Shown here: piece after piece, positions 14,927 to 23,522 of the stretch
How positions within the stretch are numbered: the first letter of the stretch is position 1
How the letters are laid out: each line of letters begins with the position of its first letter
From: Antarcticimicrobium sp040365005
Lineage (GTDB): Bacteria; Pseudomonadota; Alphaproteobacteria; Rhodobacterales; Rhodobacteraceae
Direction: 5' to 3'
Assembly: GCF_040365005.1 (NCBI RefSeq)
Contig: NZ_BAABWV010000004.1
Span: 1 to 64,000 of the forward strand
DNA length: 64,000 bases
Notes under the pieces: generated by a model
Databases searched by the model: none
Told to the model about the DNA's origin: nothing
The model's input: only the letters and a program-made list of their open reading frames with translations
Position numbers and translations under genes: made by a program

Positions 14927-15781
14927 ATGAAAACCGTTCTCATCGCCGGCGCGACCGGATACCTCGGGCGCCACCTTGTCCGCACCTATGTCGAGCGCCG
15001 CTGGCATGTCCGGGCGCTGGTCCGTGATGCCCGCCGCGCCGAGGCGTCGGGCCTTATCGCGCATGAGCTGATCGAGGCCGAAGCGACCCGCCCCGAAACC
15101 CTCACCGGGGTGATGGAGGGGGTCGACCTGGTGGTCTCCAGCCTCGGGATCACCCGCCAGAAGGACGGGCTGAGCTATCGCGACGTGGATTACCAGGCCA
15201 ACCGCAACCTGCTGGAGCGGGCCTTGGGGGCCGGCGTCGAGCGCTTTGCCTATATCCACGTGCTGGGCGCCGAGAGCATGCGACACGTACCGCTGGTGGC
15301 GGCAAAACAGGCCTTCGTCGACGCATTGCAGGCAGCGCCGATCCCTTCCACCGTCATCGCGCCGTCGGGCTATTTCTCGGACATGGCGGATTTCCTGAGC
15401 ATGGCGCGCGCCGGGCGCGTCTGGCTGTTCGGCAAGGGAGAGCATCGGCTGAACCCGATCCACGGGGCCGACCTTGCCGAGGCGGTGGCCGAGGCGGTCG
15501 CGACCGGGAAACCCCGCGTCGATGTCGGCGGCCCCGACGTGCTGAGCCAGAACGACTTGGCGCGGCTGGCCTTCGAGAGCCTCGGGAAAGAGCCGCGGAT
15601 CACCCACCTGCCCGATGCGCTGCGCCGGCTCGCGTTGGCCGTCCTGCCCCGGGTCACGCCGCGCCACATCCACGGCCCGGCACAGTTCTTCCTTACCGCG
15701 ATGGGCCGCGACATGGTCGGCACGCCCTGCGGCACCCACCACCTGATCGACGACTTCCGCGCGGCGGCAAAGACCGCCTAG
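14927..15781 (+). CDS. NAD(P)-binding atypical SDR / NmrA-like protein
   Basis: A 284-residue Rossmann protein with the nucleotide motif GATGYLGRHL at residues 8-17. Downstream it has VVSSLGITRQKDGLSYRDVDYQANRNLLERA and VERFAYIHVLGAES, features of atypical short-chain dehydrogenases used as NAD(P)H-binding isomerase- or complex-I-assembly-like proteins. The catalytic YxxxK motif is absent at the usual place. GAGAGGA lies before the ATG. Its TAG stop is shared base for base with that of the convergent AraC gene (CTAG, 15778-15781). Substrate unknown. Confidence 0.8.
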   Translation: MKTVLIAGATGYLGRHLVRTYVERRWHVRALVRDARRAEASGLIAHELIEAEATRPETLTGVMEGVDLVVSSLGITRQKDGLSYRDVDYQANRNLLERALGAGVERFAYIHVLGAESMRHVPLVAAKQAFVDALQAAPIPSTVIAPSGYFSDMADFLSMARAGRVWLFGKGEHRLNPIHGADLAEAVAEAVATGKPRVDVGGPDVLSQNDLARLAFESLGKEPRITHLPDALRRLALAVLPRVTPRHIHGPAQFFLTAMGRDMVGTPCGTHHLIDDFRAAAKTA

Positions 15782-16812
15782 GGGGCAACCCTGCGCCCGT
15801 GCCGGCTGCGAAACTCGGCCGGGGTCTGGCCGGTCCAGCGCCGGAACGCGCGGACAAAGGACGAGGCTTCGGAGAACCCCACCAGATAGGCGGTCTCGTT
15901 CACCGAGACCTTGCGCGCGGTGAGATAGTCCGAGGCCATCCGGCAGCGCAGGTCGTCCAGCAACGCGGCGAAGGTCACCCCCTCCTGCTTCAGGCGACGA
16001 TAGAGGGTCTGTCGGCTCATCCCCATCTCGGTGGCCACTGCCTCGACCGAGACCTCGCCCTTGTGCAGGACCGGCAAAAGGTACGCCTCGACCCGGGCGC
16101 GCAGGCTGTCCTGCCGGTCCAGTTCCGCCAGCAGCGCGTCGGCCTTGTCGGTAAAGACACCGAAGACGTAGGCGATGTGGTTGTCGAACGCCTGCTCCAG
16201 CCAGTCCGCCGCGATCAGCATGGCGTTGCGGGGCGCGCCAAAGGTGACCGGACAGCGCCACAGCGCCCCATACTCCTCCGCGTAATCCGGTGCCGCATGG
16301 GTGACCTCGACCGCCAGCGCAAAGGGGCGGCCGGGAAACTCGCGCGCGAACTCGCCGATGAATCGGCCAAAGCCACCCTCGGTCAGCTCGGGAAACCCGT
16401 TGGGATCCGGCCGGTTGTCGATGATCCAGACGCCGTCGCGGGTAAGCTCGGTGCCGAACCGCTCCTGCCCGTCCATCACGTCCACCTCGACCATCAGCTT
16501 GCCATAGCGGTTGAGCTGCGACAGCGCCTCGCCCACGGTGCGGCAGGAATGCACGATCAGCCCGACCACCGAGATCGCGGCGATCTGCGTGTCCATCTCG
16601 TGATGCAGCACGAAGGCGGGATCGCCGGTGGCGGCCTTGGCGTGCAGGGTCAAGCTCTGGAACCGGTCGAGCGGAACACGCGCATCCTGATCGGTCAGGT
16701 CAACCGCCTCCAAACCCGCAGCCGCCAGAAGCGCGGCGCGATCGGCGCCCTTCCGGGCGGCATAGTCTGCAAAGCTCCGCGCAAGGCCGGCGGCGACGGT
16801 CAGGTGCTTCAT
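15778..16812 (-). CDS. AraC family transcriptional regulator
   Basis: A 344-residue regulator. Residues about 20-210 form the arabinose-binding-like ligand domain of the OruR/ArgR-type AraC subgroup, and residues about 245-340 hold the two helix-turn-helix motifs (VEAVATEMGMSRQTLYRRLKQEG and VNETAYLVGFSEASSFVRAFRRWTGQTPAEFR). The neighbours are a convergent SDR-like gene and a divergent membrane-protein gene (123 bp apart), so the latter is the most likely target. The ligand cannot be predicted. Stop codons of this gene and the SDR overlap within CTAG. Confidence 0.9.
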   Translation of the reverse strand: MKHLTVAAGLARSFADYAARKGADRAALLAAAGLEAVDLTDQDARVPLDRFQSLTLHAKAATGDPAFVLHHEMDTQIAAISVVGLIVHSCRTVGEALSQLNRYGKLMVEVDVMDGQERFGTELTRDGVWIIDNRPDPNGFPELTEGGFGRFIGEFAREFPGRPFALAVEVTHAAPDYAEEYGALWRCPVTFGAPRNAMLIAADWLEQAFDNHIAYVFGVFTDKADALLAELDRQDSLRARVEAYLLPVLHKGEVSVEAVATEMGMSRQTLYRRLKQEGVTFAALLDDLRCRMASDYLTARKVSVNETAYLVGFSEASSFVRAFRRWTGQTPAEFRSRHGRRVAP

Positions 16813-16934
16813 GCACGGTATTTACGGTGCGCTGGCACGATCTGGCAATAGAGTGTCACCCCCGGTCATCGCCCGCCCCGCCCGGCGTCGGTATTCGGCA
16901 CGGCAGTGGAAACACCCCATGAAAGGATCGAAAC

Positions 16935-17594
16935 ATGACCCGTCTTGGCGCGCTCGCGGCACTGCTGTGCGGATCAACCTATGTCTTTGGGTTTGCCATC
17001 ATGGCCACCGTTCTGGGTGGCACCGGCTATGGCGCAAGCGCCGCCGACCCGGGCGTGATCGTGGGTTTTCTGGCCACGCATCACGGGCTGATGTCGGTCT
17101 GGACCCTGACCATCTACGTGGTGAACGGGCTGGCGCTGGCAGCGCTGGCCATCGCCTTGGGCGCGGTGATGCAAACCGACGCCCCGACCCTCGCGCCGCT
17201 GGTACGCGGATTCGGTCTGCTCTGGGCGACACTGGTCGTCGCCGCCGGGCTGGTCGGCAATGTCGGGTTGACCGAGGTGGTGCGACTGCAATCCATCGCC
17301 CCGGAGGAGGCAGCGCGACTTTGGCAGCTCGTGCACATTGTCGAAACCGGGCTGGGCGGTGGCAACGAGATCGCCGGTGGGGTCTGGGCCCTTCTCGTCG
17401 CGGGCGCGGCGCGGGCCTCGGGGCTGTTGCCCGGCCCGCTGCCCTGGTTCGGCGGATTGGTGGGGGTGAGTGGGCTGCTCACCCTGCTGCCCGTGTTCAC
17501 CGATGGCGCGGGGGTGGTGTTCGGCCTTGGCTACGTGGTCTGGTTCTTCTGGCTCGCGGCAGCTCTCTCTCGCGCCCCGGCCAAGGGATACTGA
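16935..17594 (+). CDS. Multi-spanning membrane protein (DUF4386-like)
   Basis: A 219-residue protein with about six hydrophobic helices, including LAALLCGSTYVFGFAIMATVLGG, LTIYVVNGLALAALAIALGAV, LLWATLVVAAGLVGNVGL and the C-terminal FGLGYVVWFFWLAAALS. The central polar segment (VRLQSIAPEEAARLWQLVHIVETGLGGGNEI) resembles the conserved loop of DUF4386-type proteins. AAAGGA lies ahead of the ATG. It is divergent from the AraC gene, so likely its regulatory target. Role unknown. Confidence 0.72.
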   Translation: MTRLGALAALLCGSTYVFGFAIMATVLGGTGYGASAADPGVIVGFLATHHGLMSVWTLTIYVVNGLALAALAIALGAVMQTDAPTLAPLVRGFGLLWATLVVAAGLVGNVGLTEVVRLQSIAPEEAARLWQLVHIVETGLGGGNEIAGGVWALLVAGAARASGLLPGPLPWFGGLVGVSGLLTLLPVFTDGAGVVFGLGYVVWFFWLAAALSRAPAKGY

Positions 17595-17640
17595 CAGCCG
17601 ATCCGCAGCCGACGGCGCTGCGCCCGGAGGCGCAGCGCCG

Positions 17641-18069
17641 TCAGATATCAATCTCCAGATGCGGCACCCCGTCCGAGGTGCGTTCACGCGACACCCCGGA
17701 CGGGCCGATCACACCCCGGATCCGTTTGCGGAAATTCGAGAAGCTGTCGAAGGTCACCACGTCGACGGCCTCATCCAGATCCAACTCCAGCCGATACCAA
17801 CCGGGGCGCGGCATCTCGACCCCGATCACGGTTGCCTCGAACGGCTGGCCCAGGTAGCGCCCGCGCACCCGCCCGCCGGGCGTGAACCCCTCGGGCGGAC
17901 GGTTGCCGATCGCGGCGTGAAAGGTGTTCCAGTCCCGGAACCCGTGCTGCTGGGCCAGAAGCTCCAGCGATTTGGCATGGGCGATCTCGGTGCCCTCGGC
18001 GCGCAGCCGGTCGCGCAGGCGGCGGGCCTGGGCCTTGGCCTCGGCGAGGGTGGGAAGCTGCGTACTCAT
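17641..18069 (-). CDS. Glyoxalase-related small protein
   Basis: A 142-residue protein. The N-terminal third (LPTLAEAKAQARRLRDRLRAEG, IAHAKSLELLAQQHGFRDWNTFHAAIG) is the short helical domain seen at the ends of glyoxalase/bleomycin-resistance family proteins, here on its own. The C-terminal part is beta-rich (GRYLGQPFEATVIGVEMPRPGWYRLEL). ATG at 18069 overlaps the MATE stop in ATGA, which fixes the start. It lacks the metal-binding vicinal oxygen chelate domain, so it is unlikely to be an enzyme of that class. Confidence 0.78.
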   Translation of the reverse strand: MSTQLPTLAEAKAQARRLRDRLRAEGTEIAHAKSLELLAQQHGFRDWNTFHAAIGNRPPEGFTPGGRVRGRYLGQPFEATVIGVEMPRPGWYRLELDLDEAVDVVTFDSFSNFRKRIRGVIGPSGVSRERTSDGVPHLEIDI

Positions 18070-19445
18070 GCTTGGATCTCCTTGATTTCGCGCAAGGTTT
18101 TCGGACCCCGCGCGGCTTGGAACAAGACGGCAGCGGTCAGCAGGGCCAACATCCCCTCGGCCGCCGGGCCCGCCCACCAGATCGCCGTCGCCCCGAACAG
18201 GCCCGGCAGCGCAAAGGTCAGCGGCAGCGCGAACAGATAGGGTTTGGACAACCCCAGCAACGCCGCGCGCGGCGCGTCCCCGACCGCCTGAAAATGCGAC
18301 GCCACCATGACCAGAGGACCGGACAGGACATAAAGCGTAACCATCACCGGCATGATCGCCGCGACCTCGGCGATGACGCGCGCATCGGAAACGAACATGG
18401 CGCCGATCCCGCCCGCGAAAAGGGTGGCGATCCCCTGGACCGCCGCGCAGAACAGCAGCGCCACCCCCACCGCGAAAATGAGGCTGCCGCGCACCCGGCG
18501 CTCGTTCCCCGCGCCGAGGTTGTTGCCAATGATCGTCTGCATCGCCTGCGCCAGCCCGAGAACCGGCAGGATCGCGAAGGTCAGCGACCGGGTGACGATC
18601 CCGTAAGCCGTTACGGTGGTTTCATAATCCGGTGTCCCGACCCATTGCAGCGCGACCAGGACCGCCGATGAGACCAGCGCCACCCCGACGAAGTTCAGGC
18701 TCTGCGGTGCGCCCAGCGCCAGCAGGCCGCCCCAGCCGGACAGGTTAACCCGCCGCAGCGCCGCCAGCGGGTGCAGCACGGTTCCAACACGACTGCGATA
18801 CCGTGTGACGAGGGCCAGCGCCACCGCCTGCGCCAGCACCGTGCCATAGGCCGAACCGGCGACTCCGAGGTCGAAGACCGCGATCAGCAGGTAGTCGAAG
18901 CCGATGTTGCCGAGCGAGACCAGCAGGCTGGCTGCCGCCATGAAACCGACTCGCCCCTCGCTGCGCAGCGCGTCGGTGTTCACCGACAACACGAACATCA
19001 CCGGCGAGAAGATCACCAGGATTTGAAGGTAGGTTTCCCCCATGGAAACAAGGGGTTCCGAGCCACCGGCGATCAGCTTGACAAGTGGCCCGCCCAGCAA
19101 GACATAGGCCAGGACGAGCGCCGCCCCGGTGGTGATCGCCAGCCAATGGGCGCTGGCGTAAACGCGGCGCGCGTCGGTGTAACGATGGGCACCGAGGTGG
19201 CGGGCGAGAGGGCTGGCCATGCCGGTGGCGACGAGGGTGGCGAGGGCGACGATCAGCATGTAGAGCGGGAACATCAACGTCACCGCCCCCAGCGCCGCCG
19301 CGCCGACGTAGTGGCCCAGGAACAGCGCATCGACCACGGTCATCAGGCCGTTCATGCCCATCACCAAGATGACGGGCAGCGCGGTGCGCGCGAAGATGAC
19401 GGGTAAAGGCCCGTCAACAAAGGGATTTTTCGATAGATCAGACAT
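18066..19445 (-). CDS. MATE family efflux transporter
   Basis: A 459-residue antiporter with twelve hydrophobic helices in two homologous halves. Family features include MTVVDALFLGHYVGAAALGAVTLMFP in helix 2, AAASLLVSLGNIGFDYLLI, and the second-half equivalent AILPVLGLAQAMQTIIGNNLGAG. MATE pumps export cationic drugs or metabolites using Na+ or H+. The start MSDLSKNPF (19445) is chosen because the hydrophobic core follows it directly; a longer frame reaches upstream but its first 40 residues look non-coding. It overlaps the glyoxalase-related gene by 4 bp. Confidence 0.93.
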   Translation of the reverse strand: MSDLSKNPFVDGPLPVIFARTALPVILVMGMNGLMTVVDALFLGHYVGAAALGAVTLMFPLYMLIVALATLVATGMASPLARHLGAHRYTDARRVYASAHWLAITTGAALVLAYVLLGGPLVKLIAGGSEPLVSMGETYLQILVIFSPVMFVLSVNTDALRSEGRVGFMAAASLLVSLGNIGFDYLLIAVFDLGVAGSAYGTVLAQAVALALVTRYRSRVGTVLHPLAALRRVNLSGWGGLLALGAPQSLNFVGVALVSSAVLVALQWVGTPDYETTVTAYGIVTRSLTFAILPVLGLAQAMQTIIGNNLGAGNERRVRGSLIFAVGVALLFCAAVQGIATLFAGGIGAMFVSDARVIAEVAAIMPVMVTLYVLSGPLVMVASHFQAVGDAPRAALLGLSKPYLFALPLTFALPGLFGATAIWWAGPAAEGMLALLTAAVLFQAARGPKTLREIKEIQA

Positions 19446-19827
19446 CTCACTGCAGTCCTCATGCGCGAGTCTCGTCAGTCTGGATGGGTCCCGCATTACC
19501 ACCCGCGCGAGACGCGGAGAGGGTTTTACAGCGTTGGTCTCATGCAGCACTTCACCAAGAGTCATGCGACTCCGCGGGAGGCGGGCGGCTGCGGCCGCGC
19601 CCCGGATAGACCCGAGGGCGGCGCCGCGTCAAGCCCCCCTGGATATGCAGTTTGGGGAATCCGGGGGGCGTTTCGTACGATCCGCCCCCCGCCGAAACCG
19701 GCCCGAAACCCCGGTTCGGGGGATTTTCGGCCGGTTTTGTACGATCTTCGCTGCCAGCGGGTAAACGGGCCACGGCGCGCGGCGGGTTAACCCCCTGCTA
19801 ACCACCTCGGGCGAGGGTGCCCCATGC
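19446..19827. other. Gene-free, hairpin-rich intergenic region (382 bp)
   Basis: No coding frame is convincing. The right half holds nested inverted repeats. GGGGGGCG/CGCCCCCC (19663-19670 and 19683-19690) encloses TTTCGTACGATC. AAACCGGCC/GGCCGGTTT (19695-19703 and 19729-19737) encloses an inner CCGAA/TTCGG hairpin. GTACGATC recurs at 19675 and 19739, 64 bp apart. These could be a regulatory array or a bidirectional termination region for the MATE and flavodoxin units. Confidence 0.55.
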
Positions 19828-20313
19828 TCAGAACACGCCCAGGGAGAGACCGGCGGCCAGTGCCGCGCCCAACTCGCGGCAGCGGGCCAGCTCGGGGTCG
19901 GGGATGGTCTTGTCGGCCAGGATCGCATCGGGGGTCTGGGCATGGGTGCAGACGATCAGCGGCGGCTGCACCGCCCGCAACCGCCAGCCGGTGGCGATCC
20001 GCGCCGCCTGCCGCGCCGCCCCCTCGCCATCGGAGCCGGCACAGATCATCAGCGCATAGGGGCGCCCCTCGATCCGGCCCAGAACGGGGTAGTAGCAGCG
20101 ATCGAAAAACTCCTTCATCGCGCCCGAGAGCGCGGCGAGGTTCTCTGGCCCGCAAAAGAGATAGCCCTGCGCACGCAAAAGGTCCTCCGGCCCGGCGTCC
20201 TCGGCGGGCAGCAGGACACAGTCACCCTCTGCCCGCGCGGCCCCGGCGGCGGCCTCGGCCATCTGCCGGCTGCCGCCGGTACGGGAATGGTAGACGATCA
20301 GAAGCTGGGCCAT
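19828..20313 (-). CDS. Flavodoxin-like / NADPH-dependent FMN reductase-like protein
   Basis: A 161-residue single-domain protein with the flavodoxin phosphate-binding loop at the N-terminus (LIVYHSRTGGSRQMAEA, residues 4-20) and a FMN ring-binding region around GYLFCGPENLAALSGAMKEFFDR. Members are soluble FMN proteins, either electron carriers or NAD(P)H:quinone-type reductases of the WrbA group. It stands alone between two hairpin-rich regions. ATG 20313 follows AGG-like purines on its strand; a longer upstream frame lacks family similarity. Confidence 0.83.
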   Translation of the reverse strand: MAQLLIVYHSRTGGSRQMAEAAAGAARAEGDCVLLPAEDAGPEDLLRAQGYLFCGPENLAALSGAMKEFFDRCYYPVLGRIEGRPYALMICAGSDGEGAARQAARIATGWRLRAVQPPLIVCTHAQTPDAILADKTIPDPELARCRELGAALAAGLSLGVF

Positions 20314-20663
20314 GGGGAGGGGTGTAGCGCGGGAGGGGGAGCGGCGGCAATGCCCCACCCCGCCCGAATAGCGCCGCAGGCGCCGGGCGAGCGACGGCCT
20401 CTCGGCGATTGCAGGCAATCGCCTGTCGGCAGGGCATTGCAAAGCAATGCCCGAGAGACCGTTCCGTCGCACCAAAGGTGCGCCGCCTATTGATCGGCAC
20501 GCCTCTGGCGTGACGGGCTGGCGCTCTGGATATCTTGCGCGTCGATCACAGGGAGGAGGTATTTGGCGACAATAAAGCGCGTTGCACGACCGTTGCGGCG
20601 CCATCCCACGGGCCGCCGCGCGCCCGGGCGCGCGGGGGGATAGTGCCCGCCGCCGGGGTCAGC
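20314..20663. other. Gene-free region carrying a multi-hairpin element (350 bp)
   Basis: Apart from the hairpin cluster at 20371-20512 described separately, this interval holds no open frame with the coding pattern of its neighbours. Its right side (20530-20660) is plain GC-rich spacer between that element and the end of the carboxypeptidase gene. Confidence 0.6.
20371..20512. repeat. Five successive perfect mini-hairpins with an enclosing stem
   Basis: Within 142 bp there are five perfect hairpins: GCGCC-gca-GGCGC (20371), GCGATTGC-ag-GCAATCGC (20405), GGGCATTGC-aaa-GCAATGCCC (20432), CGCACC-aaa-GGTGCG (20468) and CACGCC-tct-GGCGTG (20498). An outer stem, 20395-20405 with 20451-20461 (10 of 11 pairs), encloses hairpins two and three, giving a branched structure. 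Loops are only 2-3 nt. No T-tract follows. It could be a REP/BIME-like palindromic element or a structured RNA; a second copy is not seen in this window. Confidence 0.75.
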
Positions 20664-22127
20664 TCAGGACGACGGGCTGAGCAGGTTGCAGGTGACGTTG
20701 CGGGCCTTGAGGCGGCGGCAGGCGAGGTCGGCGGTCTCGGCCGACATGCCCATGAAATTGGCCTCGAAGCCCTGCTTGCTGCGCACCACCTTGCGCAGGG
20801 TGCCGTCCAGCGTCTCCATCTCCGCCAGCGCGGTACGCAACAGCGTCTTCTCGGCCTGGTAGCGACTGGTGTAGCGGCCCACGTTGATGCCCCAGTGCAA
20901 TTCCCCCGAGGTCGAGAGGCGGGTGACGATCTCCTGTTCCTCTTCCTCCGGTGCGGCGGCGCTGACCTGGGTCAGTTCGGCGACCAGATCCTCTGGCCGC
21001 AGGGCGGGACGGGGTGCCTCGGCGGGGGCGGCGACATCGGTCGTTCCGGCGGTGGGCGGCGGCGTCTCGGACATCGCCTCGGCCACGGCAGCGGCGATGA
21101 CCTGGGCGTGGGCGTCGGCCTCGGCGACCAGTACCGCGGTGCCGCCGGTGCGCGCCACCGGCCGGCGGCTTTTGCTGACCGCGCCGCTCACGCGGACCAC
21201 CCGTCCGGCGGCGCCATCGGCGGCGTTGCCGGCATAGACCGGGCGATTGGGCTTGCGCAGCGGCGCCCGCGACGGCGCCCGGCGGAACCCGAGGTCGAGC
21301 AGTTCGGCCACCTTGGCATTGCGCGAGGAGGAGGATTTGCCGCCGAACACCGTGGCGATCACCCGCTCGTTGCCGCGCTGCGCCGAGGCGACCAGATTGA
21401 AGCCGGCGGCGCGGGTATAGCCGGTCTTGATCCCGTCGGCGCCCTTGTAGCTGGTCAGCAGCCGGTTGTGCGAGGACACCGTCTTGATCCCCGCGTGGGT
21501 CGATTGGCGCGAGAACAGGTTGTAGTACTCGGGGTAATCATACAGCAGGTGACGCCCCAGGATGGTCATGTCGCGGGCGGTGGACAGGTGGCCGCTCGCG
21601 GTCAGCCCATGGGCATTCTTGAAGGTGGTCCGGGTCATCCCCAGCGCCTTGGCGGTCCGGGTCATCCTGCGGGCAAAGGCGGCCTCGGAGCCGCTGATCG
21701 CCTCGCCGATGGCGGTGGCCGCGTCATTGGCCGATTTCACCGCCGCCGCCCGCACGAGATAGCGCAGCGCGATCTTCTGCCCGGCCCGCAGGCCCAGTTT
21801 CGACGGCGGTTCGGCGGCCGCGTTCTGCGACACCCGCACCAGGGTATCCATGGTCATCTCGCCGTTCCGCACCGCCTCGAAGGCGATGTAGAGCGTCATC
21901 ATCTTGGTCAGCGACGCCGGGTGCAGCCTGGTGTCGGCATTGCGCGAATGCAGCACCTCGCCGGTGCGCGCATCCATCACCATCGCCGCATAGGGCGCGG
22001 CGCGCAGCGGCACGGTGGCCATGACGACCAGCAACGCAGCCAAGGCCAGCGCCCAAAGCGATGTGATCTGAGTCGTGAAAAATGGACTCGGCCCGGGACG
22101 GGCCGGACGAATGCGCCGAACCTGCAC
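20664..22127 (-). CDS. D-alanyl-D-alanine carboxypeptidase with C-terminal SPOR domain
   Basis: A 487-residue periplasmic enzyme of the S11 family that trims the terminal D-Ala from peptidoglycan stem peptides. A signal sequence (about residues 20-44) precedes the catalytic triad motifs S72-x2-K75 (SLTK), S132-A-N134 and K234-T-G236. A proline/alanine-rich linker follows, and the C-terminus (about 410-487) resembles a SPOR domain, which binds denuded glycan at division sites. The start is GTG at 22127 with AGAGGC upstream. The DacC/DacF-plus-SPOR architecture is frequent in alphaproteobacteria. Confidence 0.9.
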   Translation of the reverse strand: MQVRRIRPARPGPSPFFTTQITSLWALALAALLVVMATVPLRAAPYAAMVMDARTGEVLHSRNADTRLHPASLTKMMTLYIAFEAVRNGEMTMDTLVRVSQNAAAEPPSKLGLRAGQKIALRYLVRAAAVKSANDAATAIGEAISGSEAAFARRMTRTAKALGMTRTTFKNAHGLTASGHLSTARDMTILGRHLLYDYPEYYNLFSRQSTHAGIKTVSSHNRLLTSYKGADGIKTGYTRAAGFNLVASAQRGNERVIATVFGGKSSSSRNAKVAELLDLGFRRAPSRAPLRKPNRPVYAGNAADGAAGRVVRVSGAVSKSRRPVARTGGTAVLVAEADAHAQVIAAAVAEAMSETPPPTAGTTDVAAPAEAPRPALRPEDLVAELTQVSAAAPEEEEQEIVTRLSTSGELHWGINVGRYTSRYQAEKTLLRTALAEMETLDGTLRKVVRSKQGFEANFMGMSAETADLACRRLKARNVTCNLLSPSS

Positions 22128-22364
22128 GATATTGCCTCTGTCTGCCTCATGCCTCCGGTTTGCCGGCGGCTCATTGTCGAATTATTACCCTCAGGCTAGC
22201 ATAGGGAATAATCAAAATAAACCCGCCGGTTGGGAGGTTTTGTTCATTTCGAGCGGTTCGGGTTTTCTAGATCTAGCGGTTGCTCAAAAACCGCCCGCAA
22301 CACCGGCGAATGGGGCGAAATCATGGCCATGGTCGATGCGGACGGGGGCGGATATCCGCCGACG

Positions 22365-23072
22365 TCAGTCGGATTCGATCGCCGCCACCAGCCCCGGCAA
22401 TTCGCCCAGGTCGGCGATGCTGCGATAGCGCGGCGCCTGCTCCGGCGGGTCGGCGTGCTCGATCTCCCAGACCAGCCCGTGCGGCACGTGGACCCCCCAG
22501 CCGCCCAGTTCGACCACCGGCACCACGTCCGAGCGCATCGAGTTGCCGGCCATCAGCGCGCGTTCGGCCCCGTCGCCGTGGCGCGCGAAGATCTCGGCGT
22601 AGACCTGCGGGGTCTTCTCGGACACGATCTCGACCGCGTCGAACAGATCGCCCAGCCCCGATTGCGCCAGCTTCTGTTCCTGGTGCAGCAGGTCGCCCTT
22701 GGTGATCAGCACCACCCGGTGGGTTCCCGCCACCGCCTCGACCGCCGCGCGCGCATGGGGCAGCAGTTCGACCGGATGCGCCAGCAACTCCTGCCCGGCC
22801 TCGATCAGGGCGCGGATGGTGCGGGCGGGCACCCGGTCCTCGGTCACCTCGATGGCGGTCTCGATCATCGACAGGGTGAACCCCTTGATGCCATAGCCAT
22901 AACGCCCGATGTTGCGTTTCTCGGCCGCCAGCAGCCGCTCGGCCAGGTGATCGTGCGGGACATAGTCCGACAGCAACTCGGCAAAGCGTTTCTGGGTCAG
23001 GTGAAAGAACCGCTCGTTGTGCCAGAGCGTGTCATCGGCATCGAAGCCCACCGTGGTCAATCTGCGCGTCAT
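22365..23072 (-). CDS. HAD family hydrolase
   Basis: A 235-residue haloacid dehalogenase superfamily protein. Motif I is GFDADDTLWHNE (nucleophile D10 or so), motif II is VLITKGD, and the motif III/IV region is ALMAGNSMRSDVVPVVELGGWGVHVP. The alpha-helical cap lies between motifs I and II (residues about 20-100). Such proteins are phosphatases of small metabolites; YjjG-like nucleotidases or phosphoglycolate phosphatases are possible. ATG at 23072 directly follows a GTG codon that is a less likely start. The substrate cannot be read from sequence. Confidence 0.88.
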   Translation of the reverse strand: MTRRLTTVGFDADDTLWHNERFFHLTQKRFAELLSDYVPHDHLAERLLAAEKRNIGRYGYGIKGFTLSMIETAIEVTEDRVPARTIRALIEAGQELLAHPVELLPHARAAVEAVAGTHRVVLITKGDLLHQEQKLAQSGLGDLFDAVEIVSEKTPQVYAEIFARHGDGAERALMAGNSMRSDVVPVVELGGWGVHVPHGLVWEIEHADPPEQAPRYRSIADLGELPGLVAAIESD

Positions 23073-23171
23073 CACTTGCTTGTCCGCTATGCCTTTTCTA
23101 AACCCGTCAGAGCGTTATATAAGAGCATCGACCCTTCAGCGCACAGACCGCAACCGGATGAGAGCTTCGCG

Positions 23172-23513
23172 ATGCTGCTACAGCCATTGATGATGACCGA
23201 CAACCCGGATGGCGGGGGCGATGCCTCGACCCTGCTCAAGACACGGCCGAAAACCAAGCGGCCGCCGCTCTACAAGGTGTTGCTGCTCAACGACGACTAT
23301 ACCCCGATGGAATTCGTGGTCCACGTCCTTGAACGGTTCTTCGGCATGACCCACGCCGAGGCCTTCGAGGTGATGCTGACCGTGCACAAGAAGGGACTCG
23401 CCGTGGTCGGCGTGTTCAGCCACGAGATCGCCGAGACCAAGGTCGGGCAGGTGATGGATTTTGCCCGGCGGCATCAGCATCCGCTGCAATGCACCATGGA
23501 AAAAGAGGAATAG
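23172..23513 (+). CDS. clpS: ATP-dependent Clp protease adaptor ClpS
   Basis: This 113-residue adaptor has the conserved ClpS core: LYKVLLLNDDYTPMEFVVHVLERFF (N-end-rule peptide pocket), EAFEVMLTVHKKGLAVVGVF and EIAETKVGQVMDFARRHQHPLQC. ClpS delivers substrates with destabilising N-terminal residues to ClpAP. clpA is not in the window. ATG 23172 gives the longer form; ATG 23190 would drop six residues, all outside the core. The divergent HAD gene starts 99 bp away, so the two share an intergenic promoter region. Confidence 0.95.
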   Translation: MLLQPLMMTDNPDGGGDASTLLKTRPKTKRPPLYKVLLLNDDYTPMEFVVHVLERFFGMTHAEAFEVMLTVHKKGLAVVGVFSHEIAETKVGQVMDFARRHQHPLQCTMEKEE

Positions 23514-23522
23514 GGAAGCGCA

